Below, piece by piece: positions 57,017 through 64,000 of a stretch of 64,000 bases of DNA (position 1 is the stretch's first letter; the number at the start of each line of letters is the position of its first letter). The position numbers and the translations under genes are program-made. The notes beneath the pieces were generated by a model. The model had not been told where the DNA came from. It saw only the letters and a program-made list of their open reading frames with translations, and made no database searches. Source of the stretch: a virus; IMG/VR virus record IMGVR_UViG_3300017748_000005, positions 1-64,000 of that record. The stretch is one strand, 5' to 3'.

Positions 57017-57602
57017 GCTGGCTTCTCAGAATCTAAAGCTCCCTCTATATCCAACTCCTCAGATAATTGAACGTGCTCGTAGCGTCATGGGATCAATTGA
57101 TTTTGACCCTACTGCTGACCCTCTTCAGCAAGTACTTGTAGATGCTACTGCTATCCCATCAGTAGAAATCAATCCACTGCAAGAGCATTGGACAGGAAAC
57201 TGTTTTGTAGCTCCAAAAGGTGCAGTTAGGAATACAAGACTTTGGTTGAACAAAACCATTAGTGAGTATCGCAATGGTTATATCAATTCATTTGTGTTCT
57301 TTACTAGCGCATCTGAAATCATTAGATCAGCTCCTGTGCTATTTGATTTTCCTATGTGCATCCCATTCAAAAGGGTAAAGCAGTTGAGAGCCACACCTGA
57401 TGGCTTTGAGCCCGTCTCCCCCAGCACATGGAACATCATTCTGTATGGACCTCCTACTGACGCAGTTCTTTCGGACGTAGACAAAGTGTCGTTGTTCTAC
57501 AACATATTCCGAGACATTGGACGTGTCTCATACAACGAATATGCAGGTGATAACTGGCAAAAAGATCTTGAGTTTTATGATGAGCGTAAGGGAGAAGTTT
57601 AA
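56934..57602 (+). CDS. Dam-like DNA methyltransferase homologue without the NPPY motif
   Basis: 222 residues from ATG 56934. The layout follows phage N6-adenine methyltransferases: LYPTPQIIERARSVMGSIDF with FDPTADPLQQVLVDATAI, then HWTGNCFVAPKGAVRNTRLW, and a final LYGPP. The catalytic NPPY position reads VAPKG, so the enzyme is probably inactive or altered. It may bind DNA or be a protective decoy. An 83-bp overlap with the previous gene is unusual, but no nearer start was found. Confidence 0.55.
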   Translation: MQEQEHLVSKQDGAKRASLRQQQNLKNKLASQNLKLPLYPTPQIIERARSVMGSIDFDPTADPLQQVLVDATAIPSVEINPLQEHWTGNCFVAPKGAVRNTRLWLNKTISEYRNGYINSFVFFTSASEIIRSAPVLFDFPMCIPFKRVKQLRATPDGFEPVSPSTWNIILYGPPTDAVLSDVDKVSLFYNIFRDIGRVSYNEYAGDNWQKDLEFYDERKGEV

Positions 57603-58021
57603 TGCAAAAGTATTTTACTAAAAGTTATTTGTATGAACTTCCTTCAGGACTTACAGCGCACCCTTCTCGGTGCATCATTCGTGACGGTACTATTACTTGG
57701 TCTGATGCCTTGCGATCGAAGTCGGATGATTCTCTTTTCATACCTAGTGAGCACTGTTTTGAGCAACATATTCTTAAGACTGCTCACAGGTTGGAAGAAC
57801 TAAATATCTGGTCAACACAACCTGGCTTTGAATTACACGACTGCTTACTACCCTACGAATGGTTCAACCCGACGAAAGAGTGGTTGTCCGATGGCATAAG
57901 TGTCTACTTCAAACACACTGTACTCAGTAATAAACTTACTTATCAAAAACTTATTCCTCACATCAAATCTCATGAAGAGCTAGAAGTAAGGGACGAATAC
58001 TTATTTTTTAAACGTTGTTAA
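57602..58021 (+). CDS. 139-residue protein (hypothetical)
   Basis: QKYFTKSYLYELPSGLTAHP, then IIRDGTITWSDALRSKSDDS and EHCFEQHILKTAHRLEELNI. Mixed alpha/beta, aromatic-rich. One-base overlap with the preceding gene. Function unknown. Confidence 0.55.
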   Translation: MQKYFTKSYLYELPSGLTAHPSRCIIRDGTITWSDALRSKSDDSLFIPSEHCFEQHILKTAHRLEELNIWSTQPGFELHDCLLPYEWFNPTKEWLSDGISVYFKHTVLSNKLTYQKLIPHIKSHEELEVRDEYLFFKRC

Positions 58022-58023
58022 AC

Positions 58024-58350
58024 ATGGAATACGAAGAGTTTAATAAAAATTTCCTTGAACTACAAGCTAGAGGTTTAGACGACTGGCTTGATATTGATCA
58101 ACTCGAAATTAATCAAGAAGAAGATTTAGTCAACTCACCAAGCCACTACACGCAAGGTGGCCAAGAAGCAATAGTAACGATAGAAGATGCAATCTCTAGT
58201 GCACCTGGACCCGTTACAGGCATGCTTCAAGGTAATGCACTCAAATACCTCATCAGACTGTGGTCTAAAAACAATGCTATTCAAGATGCTAAAAAAGCAC
58301 GTTGGTACCTTGATCGCCTTATTGCACGTCTTGAAGGGAAAATTGAATAA
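58024..58350 (+). CDS. DUF3310 family protein
   Basis: 108 residues from ATG 58024. It has the DUF3310 signature VNSPSHYTQGGQEAIVTIED, then GNALKYLIRLWSKNNAIQDA and KKARWYLDRLIARLEGK. The family is frequent in tailed phages and is annotated as nucleotide-kinase-like, but its function is not established. It ends the operon before a UAAC hairpin. Confidence 0.88.
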   Translation: MEYEEFNKNFLELQARGLDDWLDIDQLEINQEEDLVNSPSHYTQGGQEAIVTIEDAISSAPGPVTGMLQGNALKYLIRLWSKNNAIQDAKKARWYLDRLIARLEGKIE

Positions 58351-58356
58351 CTTCTA

Positions 58357-58382
58357 AGCAGGCTAACGCCTGCTATTTAAGT
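58357..58382 (+). terminator. UAAC-tetraloop hairpin
   Basis: AGCAGGC, TAAC, GCCTGCT; followed by ATTTAAGTTTT. Confidence 0.75.
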
Positions 58383-58443
58383 TTTGCTCACGTCACATGA
58401 TTAACTCTATCTTCTTAATATAGGGCTAGCAATCATTAGTGTT

Positions 58444-59004
58444 ATGGGCGTACATAAAGGGGATCCTACACATCTTGAGAATCCTGATAAATATTTTATG
58501 AATATAGCCAAAGCTGTGCAGGAAGGATCTAATCACCCGATAGCACCAGGAGGCTGCGTGATCACTAGAGGAAGAGAGCTTATAGCTGACGGACGTTCAG
58601 TCCTAGCAGCATGCCGTGTAGAAGTTGATTGCATTACTTATGCGATAGCTTCAGCTGCAAAGTTTGGAACTTCTTTAGGTGGTTGCGTTATTTATTCAAC
58701 CCGTTATCCGTTTAGTGCTGCTATATTTCAATTACATCTTATGGGTGTCCGTAAGATGATTGTGTTGGCGCATGAGTGGGAACCGTACTACAAAGACGAA
58801 TTCCGCCGTGCATCACGATTAGCTCGCGAACTAAACATATCTATTGAACCATTATTTGAAAATGAAGACGAACGTTTCACAACAAACGATCAAGCCCCCC
58901 GTTTCGGAGCTGCCAGTCAAGCAGAAGAAGAGTTCCAAGACAAAGACCTCTACACGACAAGTCCGGTTGAACAAAGCGATTCAAACATATCAATTGATAA
59001 ATAA
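58444..59004 (+). CDS. Deoxycytidylate-deaminase-fold protein lacking zinc ligands
   Basis: 186 residues. The fold order follows cytidine/dCMP deaminases: HPIAPGGCVITRGRELIADG for the first strands, then CRVEVDCITYAIASAAKFGT in place of the HAE helix, VIYSTRYPFSAAIFQLHLMG in place of PCxxC, and VRKMIVLAHEWEPYY at the end. The zinc-binding His and both Cys are missing, so deaminase activity is unlikely. It could be a regulator of the nucleotide pathway or a scaffold. Its long C-terminus is acidic. Confidence 0.65.
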   Translation: MGVHKGDPTHLENPDKYFMNIAKAVQEGSNHPIAPGGCVITRGRELIADGRSVLAACRVEVDCITYAIASAAKFGTSLGGCVIYSTRYPFSAAIFQLHLMGVRKMIVLAHEWEPYYKDEFRRASRLARELNISIEPLFENEDERFTTNDQAPRFGAASQAEEEFQDKDLYTTSPVEQSDSNISIDK

Positions 59005-59008
59005 GCCG

Positions 59009-59545
59009 ATGACTACACCTGTGCTATTCGATATTGAATCCACTGGTCTTCTCAGACAAGGGAGCAGCATTCACTGCATCGTTGCTCGTGAACTAATCGA
59101 GCCTGATGAAGTTGAAGTGTTTGATATTCATCGCCCTGACAGCACCATCAATATGGGTGTCGAGCGGTTAAAAGAAGCACCAATTCTTGTTGGGCACAAC
59201 ATAGCTACCTATGACATCCCTCTTATCCAAGAGGCTTATGACTTTGACTATCAAGGTGAAATTTTTGACACTCTTGTACTATCTCGTCTTTTTTATCCTG
59301 ACATCAAAGAAAGAGATTTCGAACGTAGGCCAGCAGGTATGCCAGCAAAGTTATATGGCTCTCATGGATTAGAAGCTTGGGGTCATCGGTTGCGATGCTT
59401 CAAAGGTGACTTTGGTAAGCATCATGATTGTTGGAAAGTTTACACTCCTGAGATGCTTGATTATTGCATTCAAGATACACTAGTCAATGTGAAACTATAT
59501 GATCTCATGATGCGAAGGATGGATGATTATGTTACCACCAAATGA
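59009..59545 (+). CDS. DNA polymerase 3'-5' exonuclease domain as a separate protein
   Basis: 178 residues from ATG 59009, four bases after the previous stop. The DEDD exonuclease motifs are TPVLFDIESTGLL (Exo I), LVGHNIATYDIPLIQEAYDF (Exo II), and LDYCIQDTLVNVKLYDLMM (Exo III). GSHGLEAWGHRLRCFKGDFG matches the T7 polymerase exonuclease domain. The polymerase domain is encoded separately at 59942. It provides proofreading. Confidence 0.88.
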   Translation: MTTPVLFDIESTGLLRQGSSIHCIVARELIEPDEVEVFDIHRPDSTINMGVERLKEAPILVGHNIATYDIPLIQEAYDFDYQGEIFDTLVLSRLFYPDIKERDFERRPAGMPAKLYGSHGLEAWGHRLRCFKGDFGKHHDCWKVYTPEMLDYCIQDTLVNVKLYDLMMRRMDDYVTTK

Positions 59546-59687
59546 AGGCCTAATTAAAATCAATAAAGAAGCAAAGACCATACTTATATTGGTCAAAATG
59601 CCAACCCCTGAAACCCAAAAAAGGTTGAAAGAGGAATTAGAAAAAAACTATCCAGAATATACTGTTATACAAAGAAATGACGACTAA
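59529..59687 (+). CDS. 52-residue protein between exonuclease and polymerase genes (hypothetical)
   Basis: MLPPNEGLIKINKEAKTILI and a charged helix. It overlaps the exonuclease gene by 17 bases. It might act as a linker subunit in the split polymerase; unproven. Confidence 0.5.
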   Translation: MLPPNEGLIKINKEAKTILILVKMPTPETQKRLKEELEKNYPEYTVIQRNDD

Positions 59688-59952
59688 AAAACAATTGCCT
59701 ACAAAAGATGCTCCGCTTAGCGTAGAAGAATTTCAAGCTGCTGCTGATATCTTTTTTCCGCTCTACAACGTTGTCTCTTCCGAAATGGCGGGGGCAAAGG
59801 TTGAGGACATTTTGAAAGTTATGGAAAATCTTGCAAAGCTTGCTCACCGTGAGCGTGCCAAAGCTCGTGAAGAATCAATAAAACTTAAGTTTGGTTTTAA
59901 CCGTTCCAACAAAGAAGACAACGAAAAGGAGAATGACGACGATGCTGAATGA
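59677..59952 (+). CDS. 91-residue acidic-tailed helical protein (hypothetical)
   Basis: A helical part (VEEFQAAADIFFPLYNVVSS and LKVMENLAKLAHRERAKARE), basic in the middle and strongly acidic at the C-terminus (NKEDNEKENDDDAE). Overlaps both neighbours. Placed in the split polymerase locus, it may be an accessory subunit; unproven. Confidence 0.5.
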   Translation: MTTKKQLPTKDAPLSVEEFQAAADIFFPLYNVVSSEMAGAKVEDILKVMENLAKLAHRERAKAREESIKLKFGFNRSNKEDNEKENDDDAE

Positions 59953-61246
59953 CTTCGTAGACCTTGAGATGCGTATGGCTGTGCTGATGGCGCAGCAAGA
60001 ACAATCTGGATTCCGCTTTGACAAAGAAGCTGCCATTGAAGTTCGTGCAGAACTGCAGCAAGAGGTCAACGATATTCAACAGAAAATCAAGTCTTGCTTT
60101 CTGTTTGTGCCTGGCAAAGTATTTACACCTAAACGCAATGATAAAAAAGCAGGGTATGTAGCAGGCTCGCCTCTCACCAAGTTGATTGAATTCAATCCCA
60201 CTAGCCGTCAGCACATTGCATGGGCACTGCAGCACCACAGCGGAGCACGCTTTACTAAGACTACTGACACTGGTAAACCCAAAGTTGACGAAGCTACGCT
60301 TTCTGAAATCCGTGACATTGCACTACAGCAAAGCAACCCCAAGCTCCATGCAGAGTGTGAGATGTTCATTCGCCTCCTCACTTTGCAAAAGTGGTTGGGT
60401 CAACTTTCTGAAGGTGCTAACTCCTGGTTCAATACCGTTGAAGATGATGGCTGTATTCACCACAGCTGTTCCCTAGCAACAGTTACGGGCCGGAATGTGC
60501 ACCGGGGTCCAAATCTCGGGCAAGTGGTCAGTGCTCCTTGGGCACGCAGGCTCTTCATTCCTCACCCAGGTCACGTCATGGTTGGATGCGACCTTGAAGG
60601 GCTAGAGCTGAGATGCCTTGGGCATTTCCTACATCGCTTTGACAACGGAGCCTTTGCTGATGTCGTAATCAACGGCGATATCCACCAACAGAATGCTGAT
60701 CGTGTGGGATGCACACGGAAGGAAGTGAAGACCCTTACCTACGCATTTATCTATGGGGCGGGCGATGTGAAGTTGGGTCATAGTCTTAGCCCTGAGCTAT
60801 CTGATGCAGCCAAAAAACGTCTCGGCTCAGAGTTGCGTAAAAAGTTCTTGGAAGCGATTCCTGGCTTAGAACCTCTGATCGTTGCAGTCAAAGCTAAAGC
60901 CAACCGTACAGGGCGCTTACGTGGCTTAGATGGTCGTCCTGTGTTTGTACGCGCAGAACACGCTTCTTTGAATTTTTTACTTCAGAGTGCGGGTGCCGTA
61001 CTGAGTAAGCGCTGGTGTGTTATCGCACAAGATATGATTAATAATTCAGGACTTGTTTATCACACAGACTATACACGTTGCGCATATGTACATGACGAAC
61101 AGCAGTTCTCAGTCATTCCAAGCGAAGCTGATCGCGTTGCAAGAATCTTGGTTGAGGCAGCACCTCGTGCCGGTCAACACTACGACTTTAAAATACCCAT
61201 CACCGCCTCGTCAGACGTAGGCAACTCATGGTCTGATACTCATTGA
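59942..61246 (+). CDS. Family A DNA polymerase domain (T7-like)
   Basis: 434 residues from ATG 59942 (overlaps the gene before by 11 bases). Motif A is VGCDLEGLELRCLGHFLHRF, motif B is CTRKEVKTLTYAFIYGAGDV, and motif C is YVHDEQQFSV. Motif B has Tyr at the T7 Tyr526 position. There is no exonuclease or 5' nuclease domain. It replicates the phage genome together with the separate exonuclease. Confidence 0.93.
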   Translation: MLNDFVDLEMRMAVLMAQQEQSGFRFDKEAAIEVRAELQQEVNDIQQKIKSCFLFVPGKVFTPKRNDKKAGYVAGSPLTKLIEFNPTSRQHIAWALQHHSGARFTKTTDTGKPKVDEATLSEIRDIALQQSNPKLHAECEMFIRLLTLQKWLGQLSEGANSWFNTVEDDGCIHHSCSLATVTGRNVHRGPNLGQVVSAPWARRLFIPHPGHVMVGCDLEGLELRCLGHFLHRFDNGAFADVVINGDIHQQNADRVGCTRKEVKTLTYAFIYGAGDVKLGHSLSPELSDAAKKRLGSELRKKFLEAIPGLEPLIVAVKAKANRTGRLRGLDGRPVFVRAEHASLNFLLQSAGAVLSKRWCVIAQDMINNSGLVYHTDYTRCAYVHDEQQFSVIPSEADRVARILVEAAPRAGQHYDFKIPITASSDVGNSWSDTH

Positions 61247-61247
61247 T

Positions 61248-61415
61248 ATGTTTGAATTTAGTGTTGATAAAGAAGGGCTCATTGTGCTTGTCCAAGCAAT
61301 GGATATGTATCTTGAGCGATGGCCTGGTGGCGATGCTGAACAACAGCAGCAAATCAAAGATATGGGAGATGTTCTCCATCGTGCGTTGCTTGAAGCAGCT
61401 TTTTACGATGGATAG
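61248..61415 (+). CDS. 55-residue protein (hypothetical)
   Basis: MFEFSVDKEGLIVLVQAMDM, then a helical acidic part. Starts one base after the polymerase stop. Function unknown. Confidence 0.5.
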   Translation: MFEFSVDKEGLIVLVQAMDMYLERWPGGDAEQQQQIKDMGDVLHRALLEAAFYDG

Positions 61416-61417
61416 AC

Positions 61418-61549
61418 ATGAAAAACATGATCAAAATTACTCCTGAAACATACAAAAAAATGAATGAGAGCTTTAAAGAAGAAGCTCTACCTTTTCGTAT
61501 TGAAGTTCCTACACAGGAGCAAATTGATAAGTGGCAACGAAAGCTCTAA
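61418..61549 (+). CDS. 43-residue protein (hypothetical)
   Basis: MKNMIKITPETYKKMNESFK and a helix ending QIDKWQRKL. Basic. Last gene of the polymerase operon. Function unknown. Confidence 0.45.
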   Translation: MKNMIKITPETYKKMNESFKEEALPFRIEVPTQEQIDKWQRKL

Positions 61550-61582
61550 ATGTTCTCCGTGAACGATTAGCCGTTGCTACAC

Positions 61583-61588
61583 TATAAA
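61583..61588 (+). promoter_or_regulatory. -10 box before the riboswitch
   Basis: TATAAA six bases before the riboswitch P1 stem; the -35 is poor. Confidence 0.45.
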
Positions 61589-61592
61589 TATA

Positions 61593-61649
61593 CGTTCATC
61601 TCAACACATTGATTGTTGAGACGCAAGTAGGTCAGAGACCGAAGGAACG
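61593..61649 (+). ncRNA. Glutamine riboswitch (glnA / downstream-peptide type)
   Basis: P1 CGTTC ... GAACG, P2 CTCAAC ... GTTGAG, then the conserved ACGCAAGTAGGTC, P3 GGTC-AGA-GACC, and CGAAGGAACG. This order matches the downstream-peptide/glnA RNA class, known to bind glutamine and common in marine Synechococcus and their phages. It precedes a small peptide gene, the typical arrangement. A downstream hairpin GGGGAA ... TTTCC could mask the Shine-Dalgarno. Confidence 0.9.
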
Positions 61650-61678
61650 GGGAATTTCACCTCACTATGGAGTTTCCA

Positions 61679-61834
61679 ATGACTACAGTACAACTAATGG
61701 GTCTTGTTCGCGCCCAGAAAAAAGCAAAGCGTTCAAACCTCGAACTCTCGCATCATCAAGAGCGTGAGCTTTCAACAGAGCAAAAAGCAGGTCGCTGCTA
61801 CACCTATCGTGGAGTGGAGTATTGCTACCGCTAA
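61679..61834 (+). CDS. Riboswitch-controlled small peptide
   Basis: 51 residues from ATG 61679 (Shine-Dalgarno GGAG seven bases upstream; ATG 61667 in frame is an alternative). Basic N-terminal helix (LVRAQKKAKRSNLELSHHQE), C-terminus GRCYTYRGVEYCYR like the DUF4278 YRGVxY motif of cyanobacterial small proteins. Since a glutamine riboswitch controls it, it may act on nitrogen or glutamine-synthetase control, as GS inactivating factors do; sequence proof is lacking. Confidence 0.65.
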   Translation: MTTVQLMGLVRAQKKAKRSNLELSHHQERELSTEQKAGRCYTYRGVEYCYR

Positions 61835-61980
61835 AAACTAAATACACCTGCAAGTACAAAGACGGAACTGTCGTGAAAGACTTGTCTTATGACGACAGTT
61901 ATTCTTTGTTTCAAGAAGCACTAGGTACAAGCAACACTTGCTCCGTGTACCCAATGAACACAAACTACAACAGATCATAA
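61822..61980 (+). CDS. 52-residue protein, TTG start (hypothetical)
   Basis: TTG 61822, overlapping the peptide gene by 13 bases. PLKTKYTCKYKDGTVVKDLS with two beta strands, then a helix. Its TAA is the last codon before the UAAC hairpin stem. Start uncertain. Confidence 0.4.
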   Translation: MLPLKTKYTCKYKDGTVVKDLSYDDSYSLFQEALGTSNTCSVYPMNTNYNRS

Positions 61981-62004
61981 GCAGGCTAACGCCTGCTTTT
62001 TTTA
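61979..62004 (+). terminator. UAAC-tetraloop terminator
   Basis: AAGCAGGC, TAAC, GCCTGCTT, TTTTT. Confidence 0.9.
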
Positions 62005-62030
62005 TTGCGTTCAATATATTCAAACATCAC

Positions 62031-63005
62031 ATGACTGCTAACTGCACATCTGCCTGGCTCGGCAACAACGAGGCTGCTTGGCATGGTATCGGAACCGTTA
62101 CCGCAGGTAGTCTCCCAGCGCGAGAAGCTTTTGAAACAGCAGAAGCACTCTTCACTGTGGAAAAGCGAGAGCTTTCCTTCCCAAAAGAAAGCACTTTTAC
62201 CGATCCAGCTACAGGATTCGTCAGTAACGTCACTATCCAAGAACCATCAGGTTCATTCGGAGTTGTCCGAACAGACACCCAAGCCTTGCTCGGTGTCGTC
62301 TCCAAGCAATACGAGCTTGTACAAAACGACAGCCTTCTACGTATGGCGGAGTTCATCCGCGAAGAAGTTGACATGGACTGCGTCATCGTTTTATCACACG
62401 GTGCCAAGATCTGCTTTACCGCCACACTCCGTGGTGCGTCGGCGGACATCGTCCCTGGCGACACAGTCAAACGCCGCATCGTGGGTTACTTGGGACACGA
62501 CGGTAAAACTGGCTGCGGGGCAAAGTTCACCAATATCAGAGTTGTTTGTCAAAACACACTGACTGCCGCCTTTCGTGAGTCCGGTGCTCACAGCAGCATC
62601 ACTCACAAGAATGGTGCTAATGCCAACTTTGATGCTCTTATCAACAGCATTGATGTAGCACGTCAGGACTTTGTCACTGAGTGCGATCTAATGCGTGAGT
62701 TCTCTCGTGCATCTATGGGTCCTAGCGCCTTCAATGACTTTGTTGACGAGGTCTACAACATTGACCAAGACCAAGTCTTCCGCAAGCGTGAGAAACTTGA
62801 GCGTGCTTTCCGTGACGGATATGGTGCTAGCTATGCACCTTCCTCTCTTTGGAATGGCATCAATGCTATTACACAAGTAGAAACAAGCACTCTTGCCGAT
62901 ACTAAATCTAAGCGTAACGCTCAGTTTGCTCGTGGCACCTTCGGTGTAGGTGCACAAATCAGCAAGCGTGCTTTCAAAGTAGCTGCTGAACTAGTTAACG
63001 CCTGA
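62031..63005 (+). CDS. DUF932-family phage/plasmid-like protein
   Basis: 324 residues from ATG 62031, located after the hairpin. Typical parts are PAREAFETAEALFTVEKREL, SFGVVRTDTQALLGVVSKQY, KFTNIRVVCQNTLTAAFRES and TSTLADTKSKRNAQFARGTF. The family is found in many phages and plasmids; its function is not established, though DNA repair or recombination has been suggested. A rich codon set implies high expression. Confidence 0.85.
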   Translation: MTANCTSAWLGNNEAAWHGIGTVTAGSLPAREAFETAEALFTVEKRELSFPKESTFTDPATGFVSNVTIQEPSGSFGVVRTDTQALLGVVSKQYELVQNDSLLRMAEFIREEVDMDCVIVLSHGAKICFTATLRGASADIVPGDTVKRRIVGYLGHDGKTGCGAKFTNIRVVCQNTLTAAFRESGAHSSITHKNGANANFDALINSIDVARQDFVTECDLMREFSRASMGPSAFNDFVDEVYNIDQDQVFRKREKLERAFRDGYGASYAPSSLWNGINAITQVETSTLADTKSKRNAQFARGTFGVGAQISKRAFKVAAELVNA

Positions 63006-63041
63006 TCACACTGATATTAGAGCTATATTAATAATAGTTAG

Positions 63042-63062
63042 GGAGCAGCCTAGCTGCTCCTC
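63042..63062 (+). terminator. Hairpin after the DUF932 gene
   Basis: GGAGCAG, CCTAG, CTGCTCC: stem of seven base pairs, then TCTAT. Confidence 0.65.
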
Positions 63063-63083
63063 TATATCACTGATGGAGGTGTT

Positions 63084-63230
63084 ATGTCTCATACAATTAG
63101 AAATGAGAAAACCAAAGGTTTTCTTGACAAACTTGCACAACGTCGCAAAGAACATAAACAAGCGCGTGAACAGAAAGCTCAAGAACTTAATTACCATTTT
63201 GAATTAGAACTTTTATTTGATCCGCTTTGA
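63084..63230 (+). CDS. 48-residue basic protein (hypothetical)
   Basis: Good Shine-Dalgarno GGAGGT before ATG 63084. MSHTIRNEKTKGFLDKLAQR and a Lys/Gln-rich helix, then an acidic end. Function unknown. Confidence 0.55.
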   Translation: MSHTIRNEKTKGFLDKLAQRRKEHKQAREQKAQELNYHFELELLFDPL

Positions 63231-63286
63231 TTTGATGACCTTATTGTGTATCTATAATCTTAAAGTTTAAGTACAAATACTACAAC

Positions 63287-63336
63287 AGGCCTTGCATTGT
63301 GTCGTTTACAATACGCAATGTAGGCCATTTTTTATG
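63287..63336 (+). terminator. Terminator before psbA
   Basis: GGCCT ... AGGCC with inner CATTG/CAATG arms, then ATTTTTT. It insulates psbA from upstream transcription. A TATAAT at 63253-63258 lies before it; the psbA promoter itself is not clear. Confidence 0.7.
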
Positions 63337-63380
63337 GCTGAGTAATACCCGCTACACAAAATATCTGTCTTATTAATTAA

Positions 63381-64000
63381 ATGTCTTCCATTACGAACCT
63401 CGCGGGTTCCCAGCGCGAATCAACCTGGGAAAATTTTTGCTCATGGGTAACTTCAACCAATAATCGTCTTTATGTCGGTTGGTTTGGTGTTCTCATGATT
63501 CCTACGCTGCTTGCAGCAACCATTTGTTTTATTACTGCTTTTGTAGCAGCCCCACCTGTAGATATCGATGGCATCCGAGAACCAGTCGCAGGATCGCTCC
63601 TGTATGGAAACAACATCATCTCAGGAGCAGTTGTTCCCTCAAGTAACGCAATCGGGCTCCATTTTTACCCAATCTGGGAAGCTGCAAGCCTTGACGAATG
63701 GCTCTACAACGGCGGACCGTATCAACTCGTCGTGTTCCACTTCCTCATCGGTATCTTCTCTTACCTGGGACGAGAGTGGGAACTTAGTTATCGACTAGGT
63801 ATGCGTCCTTGGATCTGCGTTGCTTACAGCGCACCTGTGGCCGCAGCCTCTGCTGTTTTTCTGGTATATCCATTTGGACAAGGTAGCTTTTCTGATGGGA
63901 TGCCCCTTGGTATCTCTGGAACTTTCAACTTTATGCTTGTCTTCCAAGCGGAGCACAATATCCTCATGCACCCGTTTCATATGCTGGGCGTTGCCGGCGT
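63381..64000 (+). CDS. psbA: Photosystem II D1 protein, 5' part
   Basis: The first 206 codons and two further bases are in the window. The reading is unmistakable: [100 protein letters not shown]. Residue 132, equivalent to D1 residue 130, is Glu as in high-light D1 forms. Phage D1 replaces damaged host D1 and keeps photosynthesis going during infection. No intron is seen in the visible part. Confidence 0.98.
   Translation, partial: MSSITNLAGSQRESTWENFCSWVTSTNNRLYVGWFGVLMIPTLLAATICFITAFVAAPPVDIDGIREPVAGSLLYGNNIISGAVVPSSNAIGLHFYPIWEAASLDEWLYNGGPYQLVVFHFLIGIFSYLGREWELSYRLGMRPWICVAYSAPVAAASAVFLVYPFGQGSFSDGMPLGISGTFNFMLVFQAEHNILMHPFHMLGVAG

Noticed and set aside
63253-63258. TATAAT as the psbA promoter
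   Set aside because: A strong terminator lies between this box and psbA, so transcripts from it should stop first.

Overview
This 64 kb window is part of the genome of a tailed phage of marine picocyanobacteria (Synechococcus/Prochlorococcus type). The direct signs are a D1 photosystem II gene (psbA) running off the right end, a 43-residue high-light-inducible protein, ThyX, a MazG-type pyrophosphohydrolase, a short class I ribonucleotide reductase, a glutamine riboswitch, and a T7-type DNA polymerase next to large terminase, portal and capsid genes. No tail sheath, tube, tape measure or phage RNA polymerase is recognisable. A podovirus-like particle is therefore the best guess, but tail type is not proven.

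Layout. 1-31,685 is a leftward virion module. Read in its direction of transcription (right to left) it holds about ten internal or ejection-type proteins, a probable small terminase, large terminase, portal, scaffold, a complete host-like sigma-70 factor, the major capsid protein and a neighbour, connector-like proteins, a SWIM zinc-finger protein and a repetitive tail fibre. Three rightward genes are embedded in it: a NUMOD4-HNH endonuclease, an Ig-like decoration protein and a virion lytic transglycosylase. 31,686-32,821 is a 1.1 kb non-coding switch region with five phased repeats. 32,822-43,942 is a rightward array of very small unknown genes, most followed by a hairpin with a UAAC tetraloop. 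43,996-61,549 is the nucleotide-metabolism and replication module: redoxin, IF-1, MazG, RNR alpha and beta, ThyX, SSB-like proteins, Hli, RecB-type nuclease, VapE-type primase-helicase, HNH, a degenerate Dam-like protein, DUF3310, a deaminase-fold protein without its zinc ligands, and a DNA polymerase split into exonuclease and polymerase genes. 61,593-64,000 has the riboswitch with its small peptide gene, a DUF932 protein and psbA.

Regulation visible in the sequence. Most leftward virion genes that head a transcription unit, the sigma gene, and the 'stray' virion-like genes inside the right half carry a TANAAT-type box 18-30 nt before the start codon (usually 24-28). The small-gene cassettes do not. 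This looks like a late promoter class. The right half instead uses 21 hairpins with identical TAAC loops; in four of them the loop contains the stop codon of the preceding gene. A three-copy 121-130 bp inverted-repeat element marks three module boundaries.

Most notable: a phage IF-1, a complete sigma-70, a 506-bp out-of-frame overlap between portal and scaffold genes with an internal GTG start and strong Shine-Dalgarno, the split polymerase, the UAAC-terminator cassette array, and two enzyme folds that have lost catalytic residues. All function assignments come from reading motifs by eye; no database search was run.
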